From: a bacterium
GTDB lineage: Bacteria > Orphanbacterota > Orphanbacteria > Orphanbacterales > Orphanbacteraceae
Assembly: GCA_025782575.1 (NCBI GenBank)
Contig: JALGYY010000042.1
Span: 29,802-93,801, forward strand
Length of the DNA stretch: 64,000 bases
Reading direction: 5' to 3'
Below, in pieces: positions 48,550 to 57,512 of the stretch. Under the pieces are notes generated by a model that worked only from the letters and a program-made list of their open reading frames with translations, was not told the DNA's origin and made no database searches. The position numbers and the translations under genes are program-made. The first letter of the stretch is position 1. The number at the start of each line of letters is the position of its first letter.

Positions 48550-50975
48550 TCCGACTGTTTCGCGCCTCTGCTTTTCTGTTGATCCCAGCCGCTCTCATTA
48601 TTCTGTTTCCCATGGATTTCGACAGCGCCCGTCCGCTCATTACATTTCCAGCCAGTCAATTCGAACCGTGGTTCCAGAAAGCGACAGGTCCGGCTTTCAA
48701 TCCCGATTGCCTGCAGTCGTACTACCCACGGCGCGTCTTTGCCGCGAACGCGCTTCGGGAGGGCCGCCTTCCGCTCTGGGATCCCTATTCATTCTGCGGC
48801 CAGCCCTTTCTCGCCAACTTCCAGGCGGGTGTCTTCTACCCTGTCAATCTCCTGCTGACCCCCTTTTCACCCGAAAGGCAGATGGGGCTGTTCGTCTGGC
48901 TGCACTTGCTGATCGCCGGTCTGGGGGGCGCCGTTTTCATGCGTAGCCTTGGGGTCTCCACCGGAGCGGCTGTAGTTGGTGGCCTTCTCTTCGCGACGAG
49001 CGGGTCACTCGCCGTCCGCACCGGTCAGAGCACGATGCTGGCGAGCGCTGCCTGGTTTCCGCTACTACTCTTTCTGGCAGGAAGGGCGGTGGAACGGAAA
49101 TCCTGGGTGCTGTCCGGCGTCGGTTTCGCCTGCTTTATCCTCTCCGGTTTTCCCCCCATCGTAGCGTGGGGAGCTCTTTTGGCGGTGGCATGGGGAATCT
49201 GGCTCTGGATCCCGATCCGGAAAGAGTCTGGGGTCGCCCCCCTCGTTTGCCTCATCGGTAGCTTTCTTCTCGGTACCGCGCTCGCAGCAATCCAGCTCAT
49301 GCCCACAGCCGAATTCATCATGCAGACCGACCGCATTCGATTTCCCTACTCGACACTTCTGTCGAGTAGTTGGCATCCGGTCGCCCTGCTCCGCCAGCTC
49401 ATCCCCGACTATTTCGGCACACCATTTACGGGTGGCGACTGGCTTCACCTTTTGAAGCGGGGAGACGGCCACTATTATCAGTCATTCATTTCCACCGCAG
49501 CCTATGTGGGGATCGGGGGCCTTCTCCTTTTCACGATCGGTGCCGGCCGCTGGAGAGATCACCGGGCGATCCCCTTCTTCCTGGTCACCGGCGGAGTTTC
49601 CCTTCTTCTGCTATTAGGGACTCCGGTTCTGCGCATCGTCTCAGCCATGCCCGGTCTCGGTGGCGCTCGTGTTGACCGTGTGATTCACATCCCTGTTCTC
49701 GCGCTCTGCGTAATAGCGGCGTTCGGGCTCGACCGGCTGGGAAGGGGAGGTCGTGGCCGGATAACGGGCCAGGTGTTCCCGCTCTTCCTTGGCATAGTCG
49801 TCCTGGTCGCCTACCTGCTTCGACGCAAACTGGCGTTCGCTCTGGTCGGCCCCTCAGCGATTGACCTGGTCGCTCCGATAGGCCTTTCTGTGATGCTCTC
49901 CGGCGTGATGCTCGTCGCTTTTCTGGCAATTTTCCGGTGGGCGCCCTTTCTGAAACGGGCCGGCCTGTTGATCCCGGCAATCGGGCTGCTTCTCATCGCG
50001 GATACGGGGCTTCAGGCCCGCAGGTGCCATGTGACTGCGGGAGAAAACGGTCTCCCTCACGAAACGGATGAAATCCGGTTTCTTACCGGCCGGGCGCAGG
50101 GGGAGGGGGGGGGAGAGGAGGGGCGAATTGTCCGATTCAAGGACGAGATCCTTCCACCCAATCTTCCGGGCATTTTCGGCATTCGGGACGTGGCAGGCTA
50201 CAACGCGCTCAGCATCAAATGGTACAGGCGTTACTTCGCGAACATGGCGGGGAGCGCGGTCAAGGAAAGGCGGATCAACCCGGTCACCGCTCTCCTCTCG
50301 ATCAACTCGCCCCTCCTCGACAGGCTCGGTGCCCGTTTCATCCTGACCGGCACCGACGATTACGGGCTTGATCGGCCGGTCCTCTATAATGGCCGGGTGC
50401 GGATCCTCGACAATCCGACAGCCTACCCCCGTGCCTATCTGACGTATCAGGTCGTCAATCTCGAAAAGCCCGCTCAGGCCTATGCCATTCTCTCCCATCC
50501 TCAGACCCCCAGATTCACAGCGACAATCGAGAGGCGGGAGATCGTCCTCGAACCGGATGACAAGTCGCTGCTTCGGATCAAGGATTGGATCGCCCCGGAG
50601 GGTTCCCCGGTACCTGCCACTTCATTCGGGCCGGAGGAATCGATCGGCGATGACGTCCGATTCATGGTAGACGAACCGGAGCGGATCACTATCGATTGCG
50701 CGTCACAGGGAGGGAGGTTGCTCGTTCTCTCCGACACGTGGTATCCGGGGTGGAAAGCATGGGTGGACGGCGTGGAGTCACCACTCTACCGGGTCAATCG
50801 GATCTTTCGGGGGGTCGTCCTGCCTCGTGGCGTTCATCGGGTCGAGTTCCGTTACCTCCCCCGCTCATTCGCCGCCGGAAGACTGATTTCGGGGATCGCA
50901 TTGGTAATTACTCTGGTCGGAGCGGCTCTCTCCTTGCTCACTCGGAGGAGTCGGGGTAGCATCCGCACAGTATGA
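48546..50975 (+). CDS. YfhO-type multi-pass membrane protein, copy 1
   Basis: 809 residues from the ATG at 48546, which overlaps the stop of the GT2 gene. The same frame is open upstream inside the GT2 gene, but that part is not protein-like. About twelve helices lie in the first 600 residues. The first periplasmic loop has ALREGRLPLWDPYSFCGQPF and VFYPVNLLL, the YfhO signature. The C-terminal 200 residues form a soluble beta domain with LVLSDTWYPGWKAWVDG and RGVVLPRGVHRVEFRY. B. subtilis YfhO glycosylates teichoic acid using a polyprenyl-phosphate sugar; here the acceptor is unknown. It contains an in-frame run of nine G (50105-50113). Confidence 0.88.
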   Translation: MIRLFRASAFLLIPAALIILFPMDFDSARPLITFPASQFEPWFQKATGPAFNPDCLQSYYPRRVFAANALREGRLPLWDPYSFCGQPFLANFQAGVFYPVNLLLTPFSPERQMGLFVWLHLLIAGLGGAVFMRSLGVSTGAAVVGGLLFATSGSLAVRTGQSTMLASAAWFPLLLFLAGRAVERKSWVLSGVGFACFILSGFPPIVAWGALLAVAWGIWLWIPIRKESGVAPLVCLIGSFLLGTALAAIQLMPTAEFIMQTDRIRFPYSTLLSSSWHPVALLRQLIPDYFGTPFTGGDWLHLLKRGDGHYYQSFISTAAYVGIGGLLLFTIGAGRWRDHRAIPFFLVTGGVSLLLLLGTPVLRIVSAMPGLGGARVDRVIHIPVLALCVIAAFGLDRLGRGGRGRITGQVFPLFLGIVVLVAYLLRRKLAFALVGPSAIDLVAPIGLSVMLSGVMLVAFLAIFRWAPFLKRAGLLIPAIGLLLIADTGLQARRCHVTAGENGLPHETDEIRFLTGRAQGEGGGEEGRIVRFKDEILPPNLPGIFGIRDVAGYNALSIKWYRRYFANMAGSAVKERRINPVTALLSINSPLLDRLGARFILTGTDDYGLDRPVLYNGRVRILDNPTAYPRAYLTYQVVNLEKPAQAYAILSHPQTPRFTATIERREIVLEPDDKSLLRIKDWIAPEGSPVPATSFGPEESIGDDVRFMVDEPERITIDCASQGGRLLVLSDTWYPGWKAWVDGVESPLYRVNRIFRGVVLPRGVHRVEFRYLPRSFAAGRLISGIALVITLVGAALSLLTRRSRGSIRTV
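50105..50113. repeat. In-frame run of nine G inside YfhO-type copy 1
   Basis: The run encodes part of QGEGGGEEG in a charged loop. A one-base slip here would stop the protein before its C-terminal domain. It equals in length the run that breaks the sugar dehydrogenase. Confidence 0.9.
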
Positions 50976-53290
50976 CCGGCCGCGCTTTCATTCCACTTCT
51001 CTTTGTCGCCGTTGCCTTGCTGTTCTTTCGAGGCGCGGCGTTTCAGGGGAAGGTCGAGATTCCGTGCAATCCCAATCAGTGGGAGCCGTGGAGTCTTCAT
51101 GCGACTCCGGACGAAAAAGCCCCGCCCGCGATCAACACCGATTGTGCTCTCGCCTACTACCCCCGGCGGGTCATCGCTACCAGGAGCATTCGCCAGGGTG
51201 ATCTCCCCCTCTGGGATCCCTATTCATTCACAGGGCAACCATTTCTGGCCAACTATCAGTCCTCTCTCCTCTACCCGGTCAATCTACTGACCTATCTGCT
51301 CGATCCCTTGAAGGCGATGGGGTGGTTTCTCATCATTCACATGGCTCTCGCCGGCATTTTCGCTTATGTGTGTGCCCGGGGTTTCGGTATGACCACGGCC
51401 GGTGCAGCTGCGGCGGGTCTCGCGTTTCAACTGAACGCGTTCTTCCTGACCAGGGTGGGCCACCCGACCTTTCTCGCCACAGGTGTCTGGGCGCCGCTTG
51501 TTCTCTTCGCGGCCGTTCGTTTGGCGCGCCGTCCCGGTCGACGTTCGGCTGTGTGGCTTGCCGCCGCGCTCGCCCTTTGCGCCTGGGCGGGTTTCCCACA
51601 GACCGCGATCCATGTTTTCGCCATGGTCGCGTGGTTTCTTGTAGTTGCCTGCCTGCCCGGCGGAGTCGGGGGGAGGTCAGGCGCGGGGCGCGTCGCGGTC
51701 TTCGGGGCAGTTGCGATCACTCTCGCGTGCGGCCTGGCGGCTGTTCAGTTGCTTCCTACGGCAGAGCTCCTCAGAGAGTCCACGCGGGAACAGGTCTCGC
51801 TCGATACGTTTTACTCCGGCACTCATCATCCGGCCATGTTGATGCGAATGATTATCCCCGACTTCTTCGGCAATCCGGTTCAAGGCAATCTCTGGTCGAC
51901 GCTGTTTGAAAGGGGAAACGGGTACTATCGCCAGAATTATGTTTCGACCATAAATTACTTTGGGCTGGTGCCGTTGATTGTCGGTGTTTACGGGATCCTG
52001 ACCTGTCGCCGACGTCTGTTCTTCGGCGGACTCTTCCTGTTGCCCTTGCTCGTTGTCCTCGGTACTCCCCTAGCCGCATTGGCCTGGAAGATCCCGGGGC
52101 TCACCCTTTCACGGCCTGACCGGCTTATTCTGCTTCCCTTCCTGGCAAGCTCTCTCGGCCTCGGCTTTGGAATCGATCGACTGACAGCGGCGCGAGGTGA
52201 GGGAGGAGGGCCGCGTAAGATACTGGGAACCCTGTTCGTTCTCATTGCGCTCTTCGCGGGTGGAGTGGCGCTCTACTACGCGCCTCTTGTTGAACGGCTC
52301 TCCCTCGGCAGGATTCCACACGCCTACGCCGCGACGACGATCATTCCATCCGCATGGACGGCGATCGTGATCGCGCTTGTCGCGGCCGGTATTCTTTTCG
52401 CGAAACGGGGAATCGGAAACCGCGCATTTCCCTGGGCGCTCGGTCTCCTTGCCGCTGCGGATCTCTTCCTGTTCGGCAGCCGGTTCCATCTCGATCTTCC
52501 GGAGCGAAGCACATTTCTGGAAGTGCCTGAAATCAAGAGGATTCGGGACGAAATCGGCCCGTATGGGCGTTTCGTACGATACGGGTCCGGAGGGGCCGAT
52601 CTCCTTCCCCCCGGGACTCCCGCGATATACGGGATTCATGATGTGGCCGGCATTAACGCGCTGAACCCGGTACGATTCCGCGATCTCATGAACGCCCTGG
52701 AACCGGGCCTTTATGAGAAGCGCCGGTATCTCCCGCTCCGCCGGCCCGCCAGTCTGGAGTCGCCGATTCTCCAGCTGCTGGGCGCTACCCCCTACACGAT
52801 TGACCGTTCGGGGCGGCTCATACGACATGACGGTCCCACCCCTCTCCCCCGGGCGACCCTTCACTATCGCTGGGAATCAACCACGCCTGACAATATTCTG
52901 GAGAAGCTTCAGAGGCCTGATTTCAATCCGGCCGATCTCCTCCTTCTTGAAGGAGAGACGCCCTCCCCGCCGCTCGCGCCGGGAGCCGGAGTGGCCGATA
53001 TCACTGTATATGAGCCGGATCGCGTGGTAATAGAAACGGTGACGGATTCGGCGGCGTTTCTGCTTCTAACGGACGCCTGGTTCCCCGGGTGGGAAGCCCG
53101 GGTGAATGGGGAGCGGGTAAAGGTCCATCGCGCTGATTACGCGTTCCGGGCCGTCAGTTTGTCTGCCGGGAAACATGTGATAGAGTTTTCCTACCGGCCA
53201 TTCCCCTTCCGGGCGGGGATGATTCTATCGGGTGGTGCTGTCTTGCTCCTGTTCCTGCTTCTCGGAAAAGACAAAAGGATGAAAGAATGA
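50972..53290 (+). CDS. YfhO-type multi-pass membrane protein, copy 2
   Basis: 772 residues, a paralogue of the preceding protein. Shared blocks include RQGDLPLWDPYSFTGQPFLA, LLYPVNLLTYLL, LPTAEL in mid-protein, IYGIHDVAGINALNP and LLTDAWFPGWEARVNG near the end. Copy 1 has VAGYNALS and SDTWYPGWKAWVDG at the matching places. The N-terminal helix is an uncleaved signal anchor. The start overlaps copy 1 by 4 nt and the end overlaps the next gene by 4 nt, so the pair is tightly coupled. Likely role: transfer of sugars from lipid carriers to an envelope acceptor; acceptor unknown. Confidence 0.88.
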   Translation: MTGRAFIPLLFVAVALLFFRGAAFQGKVEIPCNPNQWEPWSLHATPDEKAPPAINTDCALAYYPRRVIATRSIRQGDLPLWDPYSFTGQPFLANYQSSLLYPVNLLTYLLDPLKAMGWFLIIHMALAGIFAYVCARGFGMTTAGAAAAGLAFQLNAFFLTRVGHPTFLATGVWAPLVLFAAVRLARRPGRRSAVWLAAALALCAWAGFPQTAIHVFAMVAWFLVVACLPGGVGGRSGAGRVAVFGAVAITLACGLAAVQLLPTAELLRESTREQVSLDTFYSGTHHPAMLMRMIIPDFFGNPVQGNLWSTLFERGNGYYRQNYVSTINYFGLVPLIVGVYGILTCRRRLFFGGLFLLPLLVVLGTPLAALAWKIPGLTLSRPDRLILLPFLASSLGLGFGIDRLTAARGEGGGPRKILGTLFVLIALFAGGVALYYAPLVERLSLGRIPHAYAATTIIPSAWTAIVIALVAAGILFAKRGIGNRAFPWALGLLAAADLFLFGSRFHLDLPERSTFLEVPEIKRIRDEIGPYGRFVRYGSGGADLLPPGTPAIYGIHDVAGINALNPVRFRDLMNALEPGLYEKRRYLPLRRPASLESPILQLLGATPYTIDRSGRLIRHDGPTPLPRATLHYRWESTTPDNILEKLQRPDFNPADLLLLEGETPSPPLAPGAGVADITVYEPDRVVIETVTDSAAFLLLTDAWFPGWEARVNGERVKVHRADYAFRAVSLSAGKHVIEFSYRPFPFRAGMILSGGAVLLLFLLLGKDKRMKE

Positions 53291-54957
53291 GTCGCGTTCT
53301 CGTAATCGGCCTTGACGGAGTAACTTTCGATACATTCGATCCATGGATGAGTCAGGGGGTCCTCCCGTACCTGTCTCAGTTCATGAAAAAGGGCGTTCAC
53401 TCGTCTCTCGACTCGGTCTTTCCCCCGATCACGTCTACCGCCTGGTCATCAATCATGACGGGGATGAACCCGGGGAAGACGGGGATTTTCGAATTCCTCT
53501 ACTCGAACAGCAACAGCTTCGACCTGACGCCCGTAAACGCCACGGTCCGTGACGGTGTCCCTCTCTGGGAAATCCTCTCCCGGGAAGGGAAGAAGGTAAT
53601 CGCCATCAGCGTGCCGGTCACCTATCCGCCGGCTGAAGTGAACGGCATAGTGATCAGCGGATTTCTGACTCCCCCCGGGGTGAGAGACTTTACCCATCCG
53701 CCGGAGCTTGTCGATGAGATCGAATCCAGATGGGGACCATATCCGCTCTACCATAAAGAGGTTTATCAAAAGGGGAAGGTCGATCTGGTAATCGATGAGG
53801 CGTTCCATCACCTCCGCTATCGGCGTGATATGACGCTGGCACTGCTCAAGGAAAAAGAGTGGGATTTCTGCATCAGTTACTTCGAAGGGACTGACCGCAT
53901 GCAACACGAGGTATGGCATATCCACGACGAAAGCCATCCCCATTCGAGTCCGAAGGAGATCGCGAAGTATGGCGAAAGGGTGCTGGACTATTATCGAGAA
54001 GTGGACGAAACGGTCCGTCTCCTCACGGAAGCGGTGGCAGACGAAGATACGACCGTAATGGTGATGTCCGATCATGGTTTCGGACCCATCCACTACTATA
54101 TGAACTTCAACGTATGGCTTCTCGAAGAGGGGCTCCTGGTTCTCAAGAGGGATGCATTTACCCTCTTGAAGAGACTGATATTCGCCGCGGGCCTGACTCC
54201 GGCGTTCGGATATCGCATGGCCATGCGTCTCGGCCTGGCTGGTCTTCGCCTCTCCCAGGGAGTGGGAGGTCGATCCAGGCTCTTCGATCTCATTAACAAT
54301 ATTTTTCTATCTCTTGAGAACATCGACTGGAAACGAACTCGGGCCTATTCCAAGGGGAACTACGGGCAGATCTATGTGAATCTGAAAGGCCGGGAACCCG
54401 AAGGTTCTGTCGATCCGGCGGAATACGATTCCACGGTCGCCGAGATTGTCGACAGGGTAGGAAAGATCCCCCATCCCGATACCGGGGAACCTCTCATGCA
54501 GAGCGTGTTTACCCGTGAAGAAATATACGAGGGTCCGTACGTCGAGCGGATGGCGGATGTGATGTTCAAGCCGGCGGACATGCGGTTCAAGGCGCTCGGC
54601 ATTGTTGATTTCACAACCAAGCGTTTCATCGAACCGACGTTCGGAAATTCGGGTGACCATAGAATGAACGGTCTCTTCGCGGCATGCGGCGGTCCGATCC
54701 GGGTTTCGCCCGAACGTCTGGCCGAGCATTCCATCTGCGATGTCACGCCTACCGTTCTTCATCTTTTCGGGCTCCCGGTACCGACCGATATGGACGGCCG
54801 AGTGATGGAGGCTGTGTTCGACCAGGAGTGGCTCCGCAAAAATCCGGTTAAGACGCGCGAGCCGTATGAGCGGCAGAAGCAAGAGGAACTCGATCTTACT
54901 GATGACGAACGGCGGGAGATCATCGAACGTCTGAAGGGCATGGGGTATGTCGGGTAA
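53287..54957 (+). CDS. Alkaline phosphatase superfamily phosphodiesterase/phosphotransferase
   Basis: 556 residues without signal peptide or membrane helix, so probably cytoplasmic or membrane-associated. The type I phosphodiesterase/nucleotide pyrophosphatase fold is shown by VLVIGLDGVTFDTFDPW (metal Asp), PPITSTAWSSIMTGMNPGKT (Thr49 in the nucleophile position), TDRMQHEVWHIHD and VMVMSDHGFGPIHYY. It ends DERREIIERLKGMGYVG, like the two sulfatase-fold lipoproteins of this window. Relatives with this layout occur in polysaccharide and lipid loci of many bacteria, but the substrate is unknown. Its end overlaps the broken GT-C gene by 11 nt. Confidence 0.9.
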   Translation: MSRVLVIGLDGVTFDTFDPWMSQGVLPYLSQFMKKGVHSSLDSVFPPITSTAWSSIMTGMNPGKTGIFEFLYSNSNSFDLTPVNATVRDGVPLWEILSREGKKVIAISVPVTYPPAEVNGIVISGFLTPPGVRDFTHPPELVDEIESRWGPYPLYHKEVYQKGKVDLVIDEAFHHLRYRRDMTLALLKEKEWDFCISYFEGTDRMQHEVWHIHDESHPHSSPKEIAKYGERVLDYYREVDETVRLLTEAVADEDTTVMVMSDHGFGPIHYYMNFNVWLLEEGLLVLKRDAFTLLKRLIFAAGLTPAFGYRMAMRLGLAGLRLSQGVGGRSRLFDLINNIFLSLENIDWKRTRAYSKGNYGQIYVNLKGREPEGSVDPAEYDSTVAEIVDRVGKIPHPDTGEPLMQSVFTREEIYEGPYVERMADVMFKPADMRFKALGIVDFTTKRFIEPTFGNSGDHRMNGLFAACGGPIRVSPERLAEHSICDVTPTVLHLFGLPVPTDMDGRVMEAVFDQEWLRKNPVKTREPYERQKQEELDLTDDERREIIERLKGMGYVG

Positions 54958-55591
54958 CGGTTCTCGCCGCCGCGACGGGCTTATACTCGGGTCGCTCGCG
55001 CTGCTGTCTCTCGTGATTTTTTCTCTCTACTGGAACCATGGCCTGAACGACGACGAAGGCTACCTGCTCGGCGGCGTTACCCGGATACTGGACGGCCAGG
55101 TACCGTACAGGGACTTCCATCACACCTATGCACCCGGCCGCTTCTATCTGATCGCCGGCCTCTTTCGCCTGTTCGGCGAGAACCTGCTGGTCGTTCGACT
55201 GCTCTGGGTCGTCATGCGGATAGGAGTGGTCCTTCTCGGATACGGCGCCGCACGGACCATACTGTCACGCCCATCATCGATCGCTCTTGCTCTTATTCTG
55301 CTGGTGGCGCCGGGACCATGGCACAAGTCGTTCTTCCATCTGTTCCTTCTCGCTAACATGCTCGCCCTCGCCCGCCTCCGGCCGGGGAGGGAAGACAAGT
55401 ACGCCCTGATGACCGCAGGCATGGTAGCCGGTGTGACGATGCTGTTTCGTCAGGACCTCGGTCTGTTCGCATTGGCGTCTTACGGGATGATCGCCGTTCT
55501 TTGCCGATGGACCGGGGAGTCCTGGCGCCGGGCTTCGGTTTTTTTTTATCCGCCCTCGTTCCGGTTGTTCCTTTCATCATCTACTTCCTGA
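54947..55591 (+). CDS. GT39/ArnT-like (GT-C) glycosyltransferase, N-terminal part; frameshifted
   Basis: The first 200 residues are the N-terminal half of a GT-C protein. A first helix (about 13-30) is followed by NHGLNDDEGYLLGGVTRILD, with the catalytic-type acidic pair, then GQVPYRDFHHTYAPGRFYL and several helices. After a run of nine T at 55539-55547 the frame turns to a Ser-rich tail and stops at 55591, while hydrophobic family-like sequence continues in the -1 frame. A ten-T or seven-T run would give one protein from 54947 to 56541. It is therefore a frameshift, a sequencing indel or a slippage site. Confidence 0.85.
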   Translation: MSGNGSRRRDGLILGSLALLSLVIFSLYWNHGLNDDEGYLLGGVTRILDGQVPYRDFHHTYAPGRFYLIAGLFRLFGENLLVVRLLWVVMRIGVVLLGYGAARTILSRPSSIALALILLVAPGPWHKSFFHLFLLANMLALARLRPGREDKYALMTAGMVAGVTMLFRQDLGLFALASYGMIAVLCRWTGESWRRASVFFYPPSFRLFLSSSTS

Positions 55592-56541
55592 TTCAGGGAG
55601 CTCTTCCCGAAGCGGCGGATAAGATCTTTCTTGCCGGAATGCGAGACAACCGGACGAACACCATTCCCTTTCCCCCTCTCTTTCATCCTGTTTCCGGCGG
55701 GACGGCGGGCGTGTCGTTCTTTCTGCTTCGGATCCTCTATTACTTGCCGGTCCCGCTTTACGGCCTGACGGCTGTCTACGGCCTGACCCGTCTTTTAAAG
55801 GGAAACGGGGAGGGGAGGGTCCTGCTTCTCTTCTCCGCCCTGGGATTCCTCGCTTTCAATCAGACCATCTGGCGGAGTGATCTGGCCCATCTCTTTCAGT
55901 CCCTCCCGCCGTTCTATCTACTCATTCTCGTGCTGTTCGAACGAATGGGGAGACGATGGAGCGGAGTGCACAGGGTCCTCGTTTTCGGAATACCGATCGC
56001 CCTCCTCCTGATCCTCCATCAATACACCCTGGTCTATCGATCACCTGCCGGTCCGGCCCGGATCGCGGCGGAGGGATTTCAGCCCGTTCCCCCCTATTAC
56101 ACCGGGTCGGTTGTGCAGCTAGGAGAAATGACAGTCCCCCTTCCCCTTGAGAGGGCCCGCGTCCTCGTTTCGCCGGGCCAGGCCGCTTTCATGGCCGCTC
56201 TCCAGAGGACGATCGACGAGTATTCCCGGCCGGGGGACTACATCCTGACTGTCCCCGGACTGCAACTCAGCTACTTCCTGTTCGACCGGAAGAACCCGAC
56301 CGGGTACATTCATCTGAGACGATCGCTCGATTCGAGAGAAGAGGAGGCACGGTACATCAGCGACATTCTCGACCACGACACGCGGCTGGTTCTTCTCCGG
56401 GACCTCGCGATCGACGGAAGGCCGGAACGGCGGTTCCGTGTTTTTGCGGCTGCACCGACGGCCGCAATCGAATCGTCATTTGATATGGTTGATCAGATCG
56501 GGGACATCAACGTCTTCGTCCGCAGAGGGAGTGGGATTTGA
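55501..56541 (+). CDS. GT39/ArnT-like (GT-C) glycosyltransferase, C-terminal part; frameshifted
   Basis: This frame carries the rest of the GT-C protein: four to six helices (FFLSALVPVVPFIIYFLIQG, RILYYLPVPLYGLTAVYGL, GVHRVLVFGIPIALLLIL), then a soluble C-terminal domain of about 150 residues. The ATG at 55501 overlaps the N-terminal half and is probably not a genuine start; real continuation begins at the T run. The last 4 nt overlap the LPG-synthase-type gene, so the operon arrangement stays intact across the break. This argues against long-standing decay. Confidence 0.82.
   Translation: MPMDRGVLAPGFGFFLSALVPVVPFIIYFLIQGALPEAADKIFLAGMRDNRTNTIPFPPLFHPVSGGTAGVSFFLLRILYYLPVPLYGLTAVYGLTRLLKGNGEGRVLLLFSALGFLAFNQTIWRSDLAHLFQSLPPFYLLILVLFERMGRRWSGVHRVLVFGIPIALLLILHQYTLVYRSPAGPARIAAEGFQPVPPYYTGSVVQLGEMTVPLPLERARVLVSPGQAAFMAALQRTIDEYSRPGDYILTVPGLQLSYFLFDRKNPTGYIHLRRSLDSREEEARYISDILDHDTRLVLLRDLAIDGRPERRFRVFAAAPTAAIESSFDMVDQIGDINVFVRRGSGI
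55539..55547 (+). repeat. Run of nine T at the GT-C frameshift; possible -1 slippery site
   Basis: In the upstream frame the codons are GTT TTT TTT TAT. The heptamer T-TTT-TTT fits the X-XXY-YYZ pattern of -1 ribosomal frameshift sites, and a -1 shift gives ...VFFLSALVP..., continuing into the downstream frame. Confidence 0.85.
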
Positions 56542-57512
56542 AAGGCAATCTGATTCGCCTCTTCGTTACCGGGGCTCTGCTTTACCTGATCGTAACGAGG
56601 GTCGACTGGACGGAGTTTCGGACGATCGGGGCTGAGGTTCGGCTCGGCCATATTTTCGTCGCCTATCTGCTGAATCTCCTGATGGTGGCGCTCAATACGG
56701 TTCGCTGGCAGGTGCTCGTGGCGGCACTCGGAACGAGAGTCGCCATTCTGCCTCTCACCGGGTACTACTTCGTCTGCATGTTCTTTAATAACTTCATGCC
56801 TACATCAATTGGCGGCGACGTCATGCGCGTCCTCGATCTCGCCGGGCATACAGGGAAGAAGTCGTCCGCCATGGCCTCGATTCTAGTGGAGCGGCTGCTC
56901 GGTTTGTACGCGCTCATGCCGATCAGTGTGATCGCATTCATCCTGCTCTATTCATCACTCCCCAAGAGGGGAATCTTCCTTGTCGCCGAATCGGGGATGG
57001 CTGTTCTCTTTCTTGTCGGGACCATTCTGATCCGCCGGACCACGCTCCGGAAGTTGCAGCCGCTCTTCCGTCCCTTCGAAAAGTGGATCGCTAAAATGGG
57101 GATAAGGGAAAAGGGAGGACGTCTCTATGATCATCTCGATCTCTACAAAGGACGGATGGGTGTCGTTCTAGCCGCTTTCGTCTTCTCGATTCTCTCGAGA
57201 GTAGTCTGGATCGTGGCCTGCTGGATTTTCGGGCGGGCCATCGGCCTCGATCTTCCGCCGGCGGTTTTCTTTCTGCTCATGCCGTTGGTGGAAGTGGGAC
57301 GGATGCTCCCGATCTCACTCGGCGGTGTGGGGATCCGTGAGGGGATGTTTGTCATAATACTGGGACTATTCGGAGTGGGGCCGACAGCGGCGGTATTCGT
57401 CTCGATCCTGGTTTACGGAGTGTTCATCCTGAACGGCTTGATCGGCGGCGTCATCTATGGCTTGCGCGGATTTTTCTCGAACCCTGAAGGATCCGCCGGA
57501 GAGAACGTGTGA
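56538..57512 (+). CDS. Lysylphosphatidylglycerol synthase-type (UPF0104) flippase-like membrane protein
   Basis: 324 residues with about eight helices and no soluble synthase domain. The LPG_synthase_TM signature is clear: VDWTEFRTIG at the N-terminus, CMFFNNFMPTSIGGDVMRVL near residue 90-110, and EVGRMLPISLGGVGIREGMF near residue 255-275. Members act as flippases for LPG or are paired with glycosyltransferases (AglD2-like). In this island a lipid-linked sugar flipping or transfer role is plausible. The start is TTG at 56538 overlapping the GT-C stop; the end overlaps the next gene by 4 nt (GTGA). Confidence 0.9.
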   Translation: MKGNLIRLFVTGALLYLIVTRVDWTEFRTIGAEVRLGHIFVAYLLNLLMVALNTVRWQVLVAALGTRVAILPLTGYYFVCMFFNNFMPTSIGGDVMRVLDLAGHTGKKSSAMASILVERLLGLYALMPISVIAFILLYSSLPKRGIFLVAESGMAVLFLVGTILIRRTTLRKLQPLFRPFEKWIAKMGIREKGGRLYDHLDLYKGRMGVVLAAFVFSILSRVVWIVACWIFGRAIGLDLPPAVFFLLMPLVEVGRMLPISLGGVGIREGMFVIILGLFGVGPTAAVFVSILVYGVFILNGLIGGVIYGLRGFFSNPEGSAGENV

